A stretch of 64,000 nt of DNA from Macrotrachela quadricornifera. Lineage: Eukaryota > Rotifera > Eurotatoria > Philodinida > Philodinidae. Of the stretch, positions 37,658 through 64,000 are shown in pieces. Position numbers and translations under genes: made by a program. How positions within the stretch are numbered: position 1 is the first letter of the stretch; every line of letters starts with the position of its first letter. Where the stretch lies: the NCBI GenBank assembly GCA_022393335.1, contig JAJEKB010001078.1, forward strand, positions 212,990-276,989, given 5' to 3'. Under the pieces are notes generated by a model. That model ran no database searches. It saw nothing but the letters and a program-made list of their open reading frames with translations, and was not told the DNA's origin.

Positions 37658-40600
37658 ATGGCATCAGGTTATAAAGGATTTTCATCTCAAAAATCACTTG
37701 AAATAAAAACAAAATCAATTGAAACAACACTTGTACCACTTGTTACACAAATTTCAACGTTAGTTAATTTTAAAGAGAAACCTCGATCATCATCAGCAAC
37801 TAATGAAAAAACTCTTAATGCTATTAATCGAGTTGGAGAAGCCGTACATATGGCTGTTGAGCGTTTTGTTTCTGTTGGTAAGTTTGAAAAAAAATAGGAA
37901 TTTTCAATCAATATCAATCAGAAATATTTTTCTTATTTAGGAGAATCAATTGGTAATGAAAATCCTGAAATAAAATCTGATTTAATTGATGCATGTCGTG
38001 AAGCTCGAACAGCTGGTAAATGATATATATCTTCTTATCTAAATTTTTTTTCTTCTTCTCTCATAGGTGAAGTAATAAAACGAATAACTTGTATAGAATA
38101 TGATACATTTAATAAACCAATTTGTGTAACTGATCGACAAAGTATGTTACAAGCAGCTCGAGGTTTATTAAGTGCTGTAACACGTGTTTTACTTCTTGCT
38201 GATATGGTTGTTGTTAAACAAATTATATCTGTTAAGAAAAAAGTAATAAATGTAAAGTAAAATTAAAAAGAAAAATTCTTTCTCTTATTTTAAAGGTAAT
38301 ATCAACATTAAATCGACTTGAAAATGTAACATCTTTTTCTGAATTTGTTAAATCATTTGGAGTTTATGGTACTCAAATGGTTGATTTAGCACATCTTACA
38401 GGAGATCGACAAAATGTAAAAAAATAATGATATTATTAATAAATCTAAAAATTTTATATTTAGGATTTAAAAGATGAACGTCGTCGATCTCAACTTTCAG
38501 CATCACGAACTATTCTAGAAAAATCTACAATGCTTATATTAACATCATCTAAAGTATAATAATAAATCATTTTTATTTTGTTTTTTCAATTATAAATGAT
38601 ATTTTTCTTTTATAGACATATCTTCGACATAATGAATGTTTGCATGCACGTAAATGTCGTGATCTTGTTTATGGTCAAATTCGTCGTGCACTTGATATGG
38701 TACAATTAATTGTTTATGATTCAGGTTCAACAACATTAAATAGTACACCAACACTGACACTTCTTCTTGCTAAAAATGAAATTAATTTTGTTAAATCTTT
38801 AAGACAATTTGAAGTAAAATTATTCGAAAAAAACCACGATTTTATTAATTGTTTTTTTTTTTATTGTAGTATGCAGTTGAAATGTTAAATGTTTCATCAA
38901 CATCAATGACAAAGGAACAACTTGAACAATTATGTAATACAACAATTGATAATAGTCAAGATTTTACTGATTCAGTTTATATAAGTATTGAACAACGTGA
39001 TAAAGTTCTACAATATCATAAAAAATTACACGATCAACTTGCAGAAATTCTTAAACTTATAACCAATGTTTGTGTTATATTATAATAAATAATTTAAATT
39101 AAATTCTTTTATTTTATTTAGAAACAGAATGATACACTTGAAGTAGCTATACAAACAATTCAACAAATTGCACGAGAATTTCGTCAACAGGTAAATATTT
39201 ATTATTATTATGATTTTTTTTTGAGAAGAATTTTTTATAATGATTAATTTTTTTAAGCTTGAACAAATGGCAATGCTTCGTGCGTCAGAATTTTTTCGAA
39301 CACATGATGAAAGTGTTTTACTAAATGAATTAAAAACATATTCATTAACGGGTAGAAATGAATTATTACAAGAATCTATTGATCGATTTCGAGAACAAGC
39401 AGAAATTGCTATTGAGGTTTTATTACAATAAAAGTTTTAATAGTATATATATATATATTCATATTTTAGTTAAGCAAACTTTTAAGACATATCAGTTCAT
39501 GTGATCAATTGCAAGTTTCAAGTGAATATCATGATATGCTTTTTCAAAATTTATCTAATATGGTATGTTGAATAATAGAATATGTACTGTTAGATAATTT
39601 ATATTATATAATAATAGAATATTAGTATGAAGCATGAATATGCCATTTAGTATTAATTGACTTCTTGGAGAAAATTTGAACATTATTATCATCTTATCTG
39701 AGAAATTTTTGTTATTTATTAAAATTTTTCTGTTTTTAATAAATGCATATTTTACACAAATTATGCAAACGTTTAAAAAATTTGAATGGAAGAACCATTT
39801 CTAAACTTATTGCTTATTCGAAAATATGAGTTGTATTTAGGAACATTCTAATTTCTTCCATACGAATTACGATAGAACTAATTATTTATTTGCTTTAGTG
39901 CCGTGAAATCATTTTTTAATATTTATTCTAACATCATATCTAGTAAAACAGTCATAAAAAATGAGGGTAGAAGCATTTTTCACAATTTTATTTAAACAAA
40001 AATCGACATATAAGTGTTGAATTCAATATAATACTAATCGAAGTTCTGTATTTATTTTGGTAACAAAACTTATAGGAATTCTCTCATAAACCATGAACGA
40101 ATTAAGAATAAGGTAAACATTCGATCTTCTGGGAATTTTAATCGAAACAGATTATATATTAAGTGAAAAATATAATGAAAGAATGTCTTTTAAGAGATTC
40201 ACATATTTATTCAATAGGAAAAATTTTATGAATCCATATATCATGTTTAAGTTTGTACATTTCTTTCTTGATTTTAAGGCTTCTTTACTTTCAATAGATT
40301 TTCTATTAGTAGCCGTAAGTGTTCATCTCTAGAGAGACATCCAAAAATTTCTTAATTTGCTTTTGGTGATGAGAAAATCATTTCTTGAACACATTATATT
40401 TATCTTACATTTTTATATTAGATAATAGCATCATCGCAATCACTTACTGCACATCCGAATAGTCGAGTGGCTAAAGAAAATTTAGATGTACTCTGTCGTT
40501 TTTGGGAACAACAAATCAATGATTTTTCAATTCTTGTTAAAGAAATACAAGATTTTATTGAAGGTCGTGGTGAAAAAACTGTTTATTTATCATTACCACG

Positions 40601-41629
40601 GCCTGGAAAACATGGAACAACATCAAAAGGTAAGAGTTGTTTTTCGTATGATTTCATTTAATTTAATTGTTTATTTTATTTTTACAAATTTGTCTTTAGC
40701 TGGTTTTAAACCAACAAAACTTGATTCAGATGAACAAGCTAAAATTGCTAAAGCTGGACTTGAAATGAAATTAATTACATCGGAAATGGATGCTGAAGCT
40801 GAAAGATGGGATGAACCACAAAATGAAATCGTTAAAGTTTGTGAAATATTTTATATTATTTGAATTTTTTTTCTCATAATATAATTAGCGTGCAAAAAAT
40901 ATGTCATCAATGGCATTTTCAATGTATTTATTTACACGAGGAGAAGGAACATTACGTACAACCCAAGATTTATTTACACAAGCTTATTATTTTGTTGAAG
41001 AAGGTACACGTTTATCAACTATTGTTCAAGAATTTGCTAATCAAGTAAAATGAAATAGAAATTAATTCAAGAAAAAAAATGTATATATAATTTTTTTTTG
41101 TAGATACCAAATAAAACTTCACGACAAGAAATTTTAATACAATTAGAACATATACCATTGATGTGTCATCAATTAAAATTAAAATTAAAAACTCCAGCTC
41201 AAGGAAAAACTTCTACATTTTCAAAAGTAAATAATAATTAAATATTAAAGTATTTTTTTTTTATTATAACTATTTAATATTAGGTTGATGCTGTTATATG
41301 TGAAACAAGAGATTTAATGAATGCTATTACTCGTTTATGTACTATTGTTTTTGTTTGTCAGTCAAAAGTAATAATTATTCCATTGTTAAATATTTCCGAA
41401 TAAAAGTTATTTTATTTTCTAGTACAATATAAACGATTATCGTTCCACTTCAGCATCGAACAATGTATCATTTTCTCGTTCTCCATTATCTCCTTCTAAA
41501 CGACCATTATTCTATCGAACAACATCAATTGAACGAGATGATCGTTTAGAAACAAAATCTGAGCGTTCTTTACGTTCATCATCTTTACAACGACCTTCAA
41601 GTTATTTACCAGCATTTGATCATATTTAA
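37658..41629 (+). CDS. CTNNAL1: Alpha-catulin (vinculin/alpha-catenin family)
   Basis: Sixteen exons: 37658..37877, 37941..38015, 38067..38242, 38296..38415, 38464..38553, 38616..38813, 38870..39067, 39122..39190, 39258..39416, 39470..39562, 40422..40629, 40700..40836, 40889..41044, 41104..41226, 41284..41367, 41423..41629; 770 residues. Alpha-catulin is a cytoskeletal scaffold related to alpha-catenin, tied to Rho signalling and, in C. elegans, to the dystrophin complex. Family signatures are clear: LEIKTKSIETTLVPLVTQISTL near the start, AARGLLSAVTRVLLLADMVVVKQI, HLTGDRQNDLKDERRRSQ, HPNSRVAKENLDVLCRFWE, DSDEQAKIAKAGLEM and FTRGEGTLRTTQDL. The last exon adds a Ser/Arg-rich tail. All introns are short except intron 10 (39563..40421), which is about 860 bp. 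An acceptor-like TTTTAG lies about 30 bp before the ATG. Confidence 0.96.
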
Positions 41630-41957
41630 TTTCTTTATTTGTTTTTTTTTTATCAGGATTGATATTCTTTATATTACATTTATTGTGTGTGCGTGTGTGT
41701 TATGTTAATTTCTATAATAATAATATTAGTCAATTTCATCATCTCAGAAATGTACATCGATATTTTGTAGATTTGTTTTTTTTTTGTTGTATAGAGTGTT
41801 TTCGTTTTTCTTCTTATTCTTACAATCAGTTTGTGCATTATGAAATACATAACTAATGATAATATAGAATAAAAAATATAAAAAAGTTAATTTTTAGTTT
41901 TGTTTTCATACTAAAATTAAAGAAAATGAATATGAAAATAAAAAAAGAATTTTAAAT
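41630..41957. other. Convergent 3' spacer
   Basis: About 330 bp between the alpha-catulin and LYRM9-like stops, which face each other. It includes a short GT run near 41686-41700 and AATAAA at 41868 on the + strand as a candidate poly(A) signal. No gene seen. Confidence 0.6.
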
Positions 41958-42225
41958 TTAAGATTCTTTTACTTTTTTAAGTATCCATTGAAAATCATTA
42001 TAAAGTTTTTCAACTATTTCATTAATACGTTCAGGATTTGTTTCATCAGCATGTGAACGAAAATTCTAGAAAAATAAGATTTCTTTTTATGAATATTAAA
42101 ATTTGTGAATAACGTACGCCTTTAATATAATTTCGATAATATGATTGACTTTCAATAGGTAATTTTGGTATTTGCCGTATTAAATATTTATACAGTTGAA
42201 TAGGTGTTTTTGGAATAGTTTTCAT
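41958..42225 (-). CDS. LYRM9: LYR-motif protein, LYRM9-like
   Basis: Exons 42225..42118 and 42065..41958 (minus strand), 36 codons each, encode 71 residues. LYR proteins are small mitochondrial helical-bundle proteins that bind acyl carrier protein and serve Fe-S or respiratory-complex assembly; the job of LYRM9 itself is not settled. The order TPIQLYKYLIRQ, then YYRNYIK, then FRSHADETNPERINEI, then WILKKVKES matches LYRM9 end to end, with LYK in place of the LYR tripeptide. The donor was taken at GGC|GTACGT, which keeps the frame and gives NYIKGNFRSH; a neighbouring GT would break it. It is too short to stand out as an open frame. It converges on alpha-catulin. Confidence 0.88.
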
Positions 42226-45117
42226 TATTGTTATATATGTAGTGAATTACCTATTTCTGTATATTCGAGCGCTATGTATTACATTTAGATAAAAAAATAA
42301 TGATTGGTTTTTTAGAAAGACCTATGAAAATAAAATAAAAATTTGAATAAAAATTTATTTGTGTAAAATTGCTTAGAATCAATTACCTTATTGATTAACA
42401 AATATATACTTAATAGTCTTTATATAACTAATAGAAATCCTAATAATATTTATTGAAATATACGATCAAATTTTTAAGTAAAATATGCCAGTAAAATATG
42501 ATAAGAAATCAGAGATAACATCCAACAGTGCTCTCGGGGATTCTCAATCAACTTCAGATCAATTGAATATCTGTCGATGATTTTCTGTAAAAGGAACAGA
42601 AAAATAAATAGATCATACTGGTAAGTGATCCGACATAAGTAGATATACGCCTTATCGCTAAACAAATATAAATAAGCTCTTTGTTATTCCTATAAGAGAA
42701 AGGGAAATGAAGAAATAAAGCAAGTTTATAATACACAAACTTAAGGTATCTAATTTATCTATTGCCATTTTCTGCTAAATGAGAAGAATACAGAAATTTT
42801 ATATAGTATAATTAGTAGATAAAAAAAAGGTGTTATTGATGTTTAATAGATTAAATTAATTTACTCATTTATGATTATTTAATGATCTCATAAACGAACA
42901 TTTAATTTACATTACAGTTTTAATCACGGAATAATCAATTAGATGAATAGCAGTTGTATTAAACTATATAATTCATTTGTTCAAAAGATCATTAAGATTA
43001 TGATAATTAGATCGGTCTGACAAAAAACGATATTAATTGATAAAATGATTGAAATTCTTTAAACTATGAAACATGAAATACTTTGATTCAAAACCATTAA
43101 TTTCATATTTAAAATAAAACATATAGATTATTGTTGTTATTGATCTTCAATATTAATTTTGAATTTTAAACAAAGAAATATTACGTTTAGCCATATTTTT
43201 TCAAACAATTTGCATATCTATTTATTCTTATATAAATGAATCATCGTTCAACAGATAACTGAATGTGTAAATAATTCTATGAGATTTTTTTCTTAATAAA
43301 TATAGTCATATTGATTTTGCAATTGATAGCACTAGTAGTAGTTTATTATATAAATTGAATATTAATCGTGGATGTATTAAAAAAAGGATCGTCTTACATA
43401 GACTTTTTGTATAAGAAAAAAAAATAACATATAAATTTTTTTTTGTGTATTGAAATGATCCTATAAATTACAACAAATATTAGGCATGATTGGATCATTA
43501 TACTTACTGATAAGCGAGTATCATTTCTCACTAGGTATCTAACTCGTCTTTCACCTTCATTTTTACATAAATAAACATTCACTTTCTGTTCTGTCTTTCA
43601 ATTCAGACATTATCTTGTATCATAACGTTTATGTAAGTACGCTTTTTTAAATATTGTCACCTTCTTATTTTACTATATCGATAAACGTAATACTCATGCT
43701 GTGTGAGTATGAGTATATCAAGGTTACTGACTTCTAAATTATTGATTGATGATTTAAAAAAAAAGAAATGATGTTAGGGTTGGACATCACAGACAAGAAG
43801 GTGTTGAAAGTATGAAGGTTACACAATCTATCAATCTATTGTAAAGAAAATATATGGAAGATTATACACATGCGAACTTGATCAATCATATTGTATGCAT
43901 GCCTAGAAAAATATAACATTGATCAATTAGATCCTTGTTCTTTGTATCTTTTTTTTTCGTAGACATAAAAAAGAAAAACTAGATATCTATTCATTCCTCA
44001 TATGATATGTGACAGCAGCTTTGTGGCTGAGATTTCTGACATAGTTAAGACCTTTTACTTGAAGCTTTGGACAACATTCTTTGATAGACAAAGCACATCT
44101 GATCTTCATTTGCACCAAAATGTGTCAGAATAGTTAAGCGATATTTTAGATATCATTTGCCGCTTTGACATCAAGCCGTCAGTCAGTTATACTTATATGA
44201 TGTTACATAAACAAAAGAATATTTTTCGTCTAAAAAAAGATCAACGACACGTCAATATATACCAATTACCTCGATCAATCTTTCTAAATATTCCATTCAC
44301 CTAACTTAAAAGATATACATATTGATTGAAATCTAAGTTATGTGGTACCTATGTATATATATAGCAGATATGACCTTGTTTTTCTTTATTGGCGATGGTA
44401 TGTCAGCAGGCGTTTACATATCATGCCAACTAAATTGAAGAATATAGAAAATGCATTATATGACACTTATCTTGTTGCTAAGCTCATATTTCAAGGGATA
44501 GACAAAAATCATCAGTACATTTATCTTTATCTATTGACTCAAAAAAAAACATCAAGAAAATTAAAAACTCTAACATTCCTTTACTGACATTAGGTCATGA
44601 TAATTAGATTAAAGTATATTATTAGATTTGTCGATTATTATGTTGTAATTTATCGTTTTTTTTTTATCTATTATTCATCCAGTAACAATAATAAAAAAAC
44701 AACAATAATTAGATGCAAGTATGATTATGATGGATTTTATCTTTATTGCATACTAGTGAGCCTAGATGCACACTATCATGAATTAAAGATGAATGTAAAC
44801 AGACTGTATGCATCATTTCGATATTTTTTTCCTTTTTTAGTAGAGAACCCACGAAAGTTTGGGGTTTTTTCTCTTTTTTCTATTCTTAGTCATTGAAAGA
44901 AAAATTTTTAGCATTTATTGATATGTAACCAAGACGAGGTTTGAGAAGGAGAGGAGAGTAATGTGGTGAGGGAAGAGAATAAGAATGCATGTGGTATAAA
45001 ATGTGAGCGAAAGCAGTGATTGTATTTGATAATTAATCAGTGCTTAGAAAAAAGAAAGGAAAACGAGAAAAAAAAAGAAAAGCGTCATCACCAAATACAG
45101 GTACGAGGCAAGACACC

Positions 45118-45120
<3 letters not shown>

Positions 45121-45149
<29 letters not shown>
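45121..45149. repeat. (AT)n microsatellite
   Basis: Uninterrupted AT dinucleotide run of about 29 bp. Confidence 0.95.
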
Positions 45150-45600
45150 CGCATATGTATGAGTTAATATGCTGGGAGATTTGTATGATTGTGATGAATC
45201 TGACTTCATACATTCAACGATGTACATATATGAAGCGTAGCAATGATAATTTTCATGTGCTCGTCACTATGAAATAGATAATATCAAACTAGCTGTAATT
45301 TTTTTCTTTTACTCTATACAACGGCAAGCTTTTTGACACCTGTCCCTTTTTTATATTTCACATAGTCAGTCGTTGTCCTTCTATTATATATGTTTTTCGT
45401 TTTTCTTTTTTTTTTCTTGTAAGATTGATTTGCGAGTTTCATTGTGTGGTTTGACACCATTCAGACTTGCATGTATACAGATATTTTGCCGACAGCACGC
45501 ACGTATTCGCAAAAAAAGCGATCAACAACAACAGCGGTTTTTTTTGTGTATTCTCTCTTCTTGTGTCTTTATAGGTATTTCTTTTTTTATATTTTCCATT

Positions 45601-45711
45601 TTCCCCTCCTTCTGTTTTCTCCTACCCTCTCTCTTGCTCTCTCTCTCTCTTTCTCTTCTTTGCTTTGCACAAATTGTCTTGTTGTTTTCTTTTTTCTCTC
45701 TCTCTCTCTCT
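45601..45711. repeat. CT-rich polypyrimidine tract
   Basis: Two (CT)n runs joined by a T/C-rich stretch on the + strand, about 330 bp upstream of the TINAG-like start codon. It creates long spurious Ser/Leu/Phe open frames on + and Arg/Glu frames on -. Confidence 0.85.
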
Positions 45712-46036
45712 TACTACAGTGTTGGTGACGAAGATTGCTATTGCTTCTATAGCATTCTTCAACCTTATTTACTGCATACACATCATCATCATCATTGGGT
45801 CGTAATAATAATAATAGTTGTAAGTGAATGAGCAAATTTATTCATATATGAGAAATAAATTTTCGCGACAGACGCATCGAGGGTCGATTATATTTAGATA
45901 TGAGTGCCTTTTTCATTTGCCTTTTTTTATAAGAGACAGATGAAAAGATATATATATTTTATCAAATGTCATTTTTGTAATGACGCTTAAATTGAAGAAA
46001 TAACCTGTTTATAACAATTTTTGTCTTTCTAGTTCA

Positions 46037-47491
46037 ATGATGAGGTTATTACTCATAACTATTTTTATATCATTATTAAACACAATTAATTGTCGTTATT
46101 CTGAATGGGAAGAAATAAAACCATATTGTGCTATTCGACCAAATCCACAATGTTGTACTAGTCGTGATGATGATTGCTTTATGCCTTATTATGATTCTCG
46201 TTGCTATTGCGATACATTTTGTTTTCGTGGTATTGATAATCATGATTGTTGTCCAGATCATGATAGTGTATGTGGTGGTGCACCCATGCCAGTGCCAACA
46301 CCTGCACCAACACGACCACCACCACCACCACCACCAGTAGTAACTGGTTGCTTTGATTCAACAACTGGACGACAATATTCATTAGGTGAAGAATTTTTAC
46401 GTGATTGTAATTTATGTCGATGTATAACACTTGGTTATCAAACAACATTATCATGTGAAGAAGATTTATGTGTTAATAGTCCTGAACTTCTATCATATGT
46501 TAATAATCAACAACCTTATCTTGGTTGGTCAGGAACAACATATGATAAATTTAATGGTGTTAAAGTTAAAGATGCATTGAAACAATATCTTGGTACAATA
46601 CCTGATCGAAGTTTACGTACTATGGTTGATAATGCACCAGAAGATCCAAATGATTACTATCGTATGGATGAAGTTAATGCATTTGATGCACGTACACATC
46701 GAAATTATCAGGGTAAAATTCGAGGTATCCGTGATCAAGGTAAATGTGGTATATCATGGGCACTTTCAACTGTTGATGTTGCTGGTGATCGTCTCTCACT
46801 TGTTCAAAATCTCCAATGGAAAAACGACCCATTAAGTGTACAAAATGTTTTATCATGTACAGATACTGAAGCTAAAGAGAATTGTGAAGGTGGTCGTGTT
46901 GCATATGCATGGGGTTTTATCAAAGATCGTGGTGTTGTTTCAGAAGATTGTTATCCATATGAAAGTGGTACAACAAGTAATATAGGTGCATGTAAACTTC
47001 ATTTAAGTGATAATGATTTACAAAATATTGCACAACATCGTAAAGTAACAAATATTCAATGTCCATCAAGTTCTAATGGTGAACATTTTAATTTTGGTCC
47101 TGCTTATCGTGTTCGTGATGAAGCACGTTCAATTAAATATGAAATACATTTTCGTGGACCTGTACAAGCAACAATGCGTGTTACACCTGAATTTTTCTTA
47201 TATAAATCTGGTGTTTATCGTTGTGGTGGTTCAAGTTATGAAAATCAAAATCCACGTTATGCTAATTTGGCTGGTCATCATTCAGTTCGTTTACTTGGTT
47301 GGGGTGTTAGTATTGATCCACGTACACAACAAGAAGAAAGTTATTGGATTGCAGCTAATTCATGGGGTACAGGATGGGGTGAAAATGGTTATTTTCATGT
47401 TCGTTTTGGTGAATGTGAAATTGAAGATACAATTATTGCAACGTATGGTAAATCAACTGATGTACTTAAGAAAAAGAATAAACGTCAATAG
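46037..47491 (+). CDS. TINAG/TINAGL1-like secreted cathepsin-B pseudoprotease
   Basis: One coding exon of 484 residues. A splice acceptor (CTTTCTAG) ends four bases before the ATG, so an upstream non-coding exon or trans-splicing is likely. Order of parts: signal peptide (1-19); somatomedin-B-like Cys cluster (about 31-79); Pro-rich hinge (82-100); a VWC-like Cys module (about 105-145); and a papain-family C1A domain similar to cathepsin B (about 212-475). That is the layout of tubulointerstitial nephritis antigen, an extracellular-matrix/basement-membrane protein. The catalytic cysteine is replaced by serine: DQGKCGIS-W with Ser240, where active enzymes read CGSCW. The His (H415 in GHHSVRLLGWG) and Asn (N441 in NSWGTGWGENGY) are kept. 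Expected to be catalytically inactive, as in vertebrate TINAG proteins. Which TINAG paralogue it corresponds to is unclear. Confidence 0.93.
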   Translation: MMRLLLITIFISLLNTINCRYSEWEEIKPYCAIRPNPQCCTSRDDDCFMPYYDSRCYCDTFCFRGIDNHDCCPDHDSVCGGAPMPVPTPAPTRPPPPPPPVVTGCFDSTTGRQYSLGEEFLRDCNLCRCITLGYQTTLSCEEDLCVNSPELLSYVNNQQPYLGWSGTTYDKFNGVKVKDALKQYLGTIPDRSLRTMVDNAPEDPNDYYRMDEVNAFDARTHRNYQGKIRGIRDQGKCGISWALSTVDVAGDRLSLVQNLQWKNDPLSVQNVLSCTDTEAKENCEGGRVAYAWGFIKDRGVVSEDCYPYESGTTSNIGACKLHLSDNDLQNIAQHRKVTNIQCPSSSNGEHFNFGPAYRVRDEARSIKYEIHFRGPVQATMRVTPEFFLYKSGVYRCGGSSYENQNPRYANLAGHHSVRLLGWGVSIDPRTQQEESYWIAANSWGTGWGENGYFHVRFGECEIEDTIIATYGKSTDVLKKKNKRQ

Positions 47492-48729
47492 AACAATAAA
47501 TATGCAACGAAATAAACTTCTTTCTCTTTTTTTTTCTTTTTTTTAATTTTATTTGTGCAGTGGTGCTTTGAACAGTCAATGTGTGCGTTTTCTCTCTCTC
47601 TCTCTCTCTCTGTGCGTGTGTGTGTTTTACCATAAGTTTTGTCTCATTATACTTAGTTTTTGATATAAACAGGATTTATTCTCTTAAATATACATACATA
47701 ACAAATAATAATTATCATTTCTTTTACTATATATAATTTATATTTAATTACGATAATGTGATGATTAAAACCTTCAATATTCTATGCAACACAAAGAATA
47801 AATGAATAGCATTGATTTCATTAAACGATAAATTGGTCTTTTTGCGTGAAAAAAATTACAATTTTGTTAACTTTTCTTCTTTATTTATTATTTTAAAAGA
47901 AAATTTACTATTGTAGTCATCATTTATGATAACGATATATATGTGTCAATTATCTATCATGCTGTTGTAAAATGAGAAGGAGTAATAGTTGTCATATTTC
48001 TTTAGATTTAGTTACGCATGTATGTGTGTGTGTGTGCGCATGATATAATGCGATCAATCTCATGATGCCAAAAGCAACTTGTTGTTGTTATTCGCTATAC
48101 GTATGTTTATGTACGTCCTTCTTTTGCTTTTTTCTCTCTTTTCTATTCGCATGTTTTTTCTTTTTTTATATTGATTCAATTGACCTTGCTACAGTTGCCG
48201 TCGATTTTTTTTGTTAATCTAATTTTGGTCATTTGACATGCATAAACTAGCATTTTCAATAAAAGATTGTTGGTTCGATTCAAGTGCTACATATATACAT
48301 ATATTTATATATATATAATAAATCAAAAACTACGTAAAATACGACTTATAAACGAATTCGATTATCAAATAAGGTAGTACTTTTCGATTACGATCAATTC
48401 AAGGTAAACATAAAGTTTGTTTGTCTATTGTACTGCTATGTGTGCACATTTGCTTATTCATATGATGGCTAAAAAATAAAACTTTCAAATTGATTGAAAC
48501 GAAGAGTGCCTGAAGAAATTTAATGAATAAATTGGTTTATTCTATGTCAAAGAATGTTTATATAGAATATGACGTCAAAAAAAAACGAAAAAAAAATGAA
48601 ATTGAAATTGAAAAAAAAGAAAGAAGAAAAATTTCTTCAACTGTCTTCAGAAAAATAATTGAAAACATATAACTTCTTATTTCATATTCAAGTATCCATT
48701 ATCAAAATAAAATTAATCACCGTTATCTA
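47492..48729. other. Convergent 3' spacer, no gene seen
   Basis: 1.2 kb between the TINAG-like stop and the dynein stop, which face each other. Contains a CT/GT microsatellite (47591..47624), AATAAA just after the TINAG-like stop (47494) and a GT run near 48022-48034. Confidence 0.6.
47591..47624. repeat. (CT)n(GT)n compound microsatellite
   Basis: CT run followed by GT repeats with one GC interruption. Confidence 0.9.

Positions 48730-64000
<15,271 letters not shown>

Larger units (their letters stand above)
42226..46036. other. 3.8-kb region without recognisable genes
   Basis: AT-rich spacer between two divergent starts. Open frames here are low-complexity (Leu/Phe/Tyr-rich or Ser/Phe/Leu-rich from CT runs) and share no known domain. 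The last part should contain the promoter and 5' UTR exon of the TINAG-like gene, because an acceptor (CTTTCTAG) lies four bases before its ATG. Microsatellites at 45.1 and 45.6-45.7 kb are listed separately. Confidence 0.55.

Noticed and set aside
45373..45835. Long open frames on both strands
   Set aside because: They are created by CT/GA-rich simple repeats, have extreme composition and no domain.
46076..47546. Several open frames overlapping the TINAG-like gene
   Set aside because: Alternative-frame shadows of one intact 484-residue coding exon.
48274..48291. tRNA B-box-like GGTTCGATTC
   Set aside because: No matching A-box, acceptor stem or anticodon arm can be folded around it.

Overview
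This window is AT-rich DNA from a small-genome animal. Conserved metazoan genes are split by many short introns (mostly 45-70 bp, GT...AG, T-rich acceptors), third codon positions are strongly A/T, and the standard code is used apart from one recoded UGA. Gene content (DGCR8, alpha-catulin, a cilium-specific dynein and IFT74, a neuropeptide-type GPCR and a neuropeptide precursor) points to a ciliated invertebrate with neurons. Intron style and composition would suit a bdelloid rotifer, but that is an inference and not proven here. No transposon, CRISPR array, rRNA or convincing tRNA was seen.

Layout. 1-6.45 kb: non-coding, AT-rich. 6.45-9.84 kb (+): class A peptide-type GPCR in five exons. 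10.86-13.38 kb (+): two-SH3 adaptor. 13.5-20.4 kb (-): a tight same-strand row, in transcription order RMND5A, SEPHS2, BOLA2, DGCR8, with gaps of about 125-300 bp between coding regions. 21.0-22.1 kb (+): an Emi1/FBXO5-type APC/C inhibitor, divergent from RMND5A. 22.5-24.9 kb (-): IFT74. 25.3-29.1 kb (-): PLEKHM2/SKIP. 30.3-31.5 kb (-): a predicted mitochondrial membrane protein of unknown family. 31.7-32.9 kb (-): protein phosphatase 1 inhibitor-2. 32.9-37.65 kb: no recognisable gene. 37.66-41.63 kb (+): alpha-catulin. 41.96-42.23 kb (-): LYRM9-like. 42.2-46.0 kb: non-coding with microsatellites. 46.04-47.49 kb (+): a TINAG-like, catalytically dead cathepsin. 48.73-64.0 kb (-): the 3' 47 exons of an inner-arm axonemal dynein heavy chain, with a same-strand neuropeptide precursor nested in one intron (50.2-50.6 kb).

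Points of most interest. (1) SEPHS2 has an in-frame UGA at codon 28 in the selenocysteine context, and a form-II-like SECIS hairpin can be folded by eye in its 3' UTR. (2) A two-copy amidated PSWA(T/Q)V neuropeptide precursor sits inside a dynein intron. (3) The PP1 inhibitor-2 gene carries a tandem duplication of the exon encoding the PP1 active-site-blocking helix. (4) BOLA2 has a Cys-rich tail. (5) Several start codons lie just after a splice acceptor with no obvious cis donor, which fits spliced-leader trans-splicing of the crowded -strand genes.

Exon boundaries were worked out by hand from GT/AG sites and reading phase. Phases close through each multi-exon model, including all 47 dynein exons.
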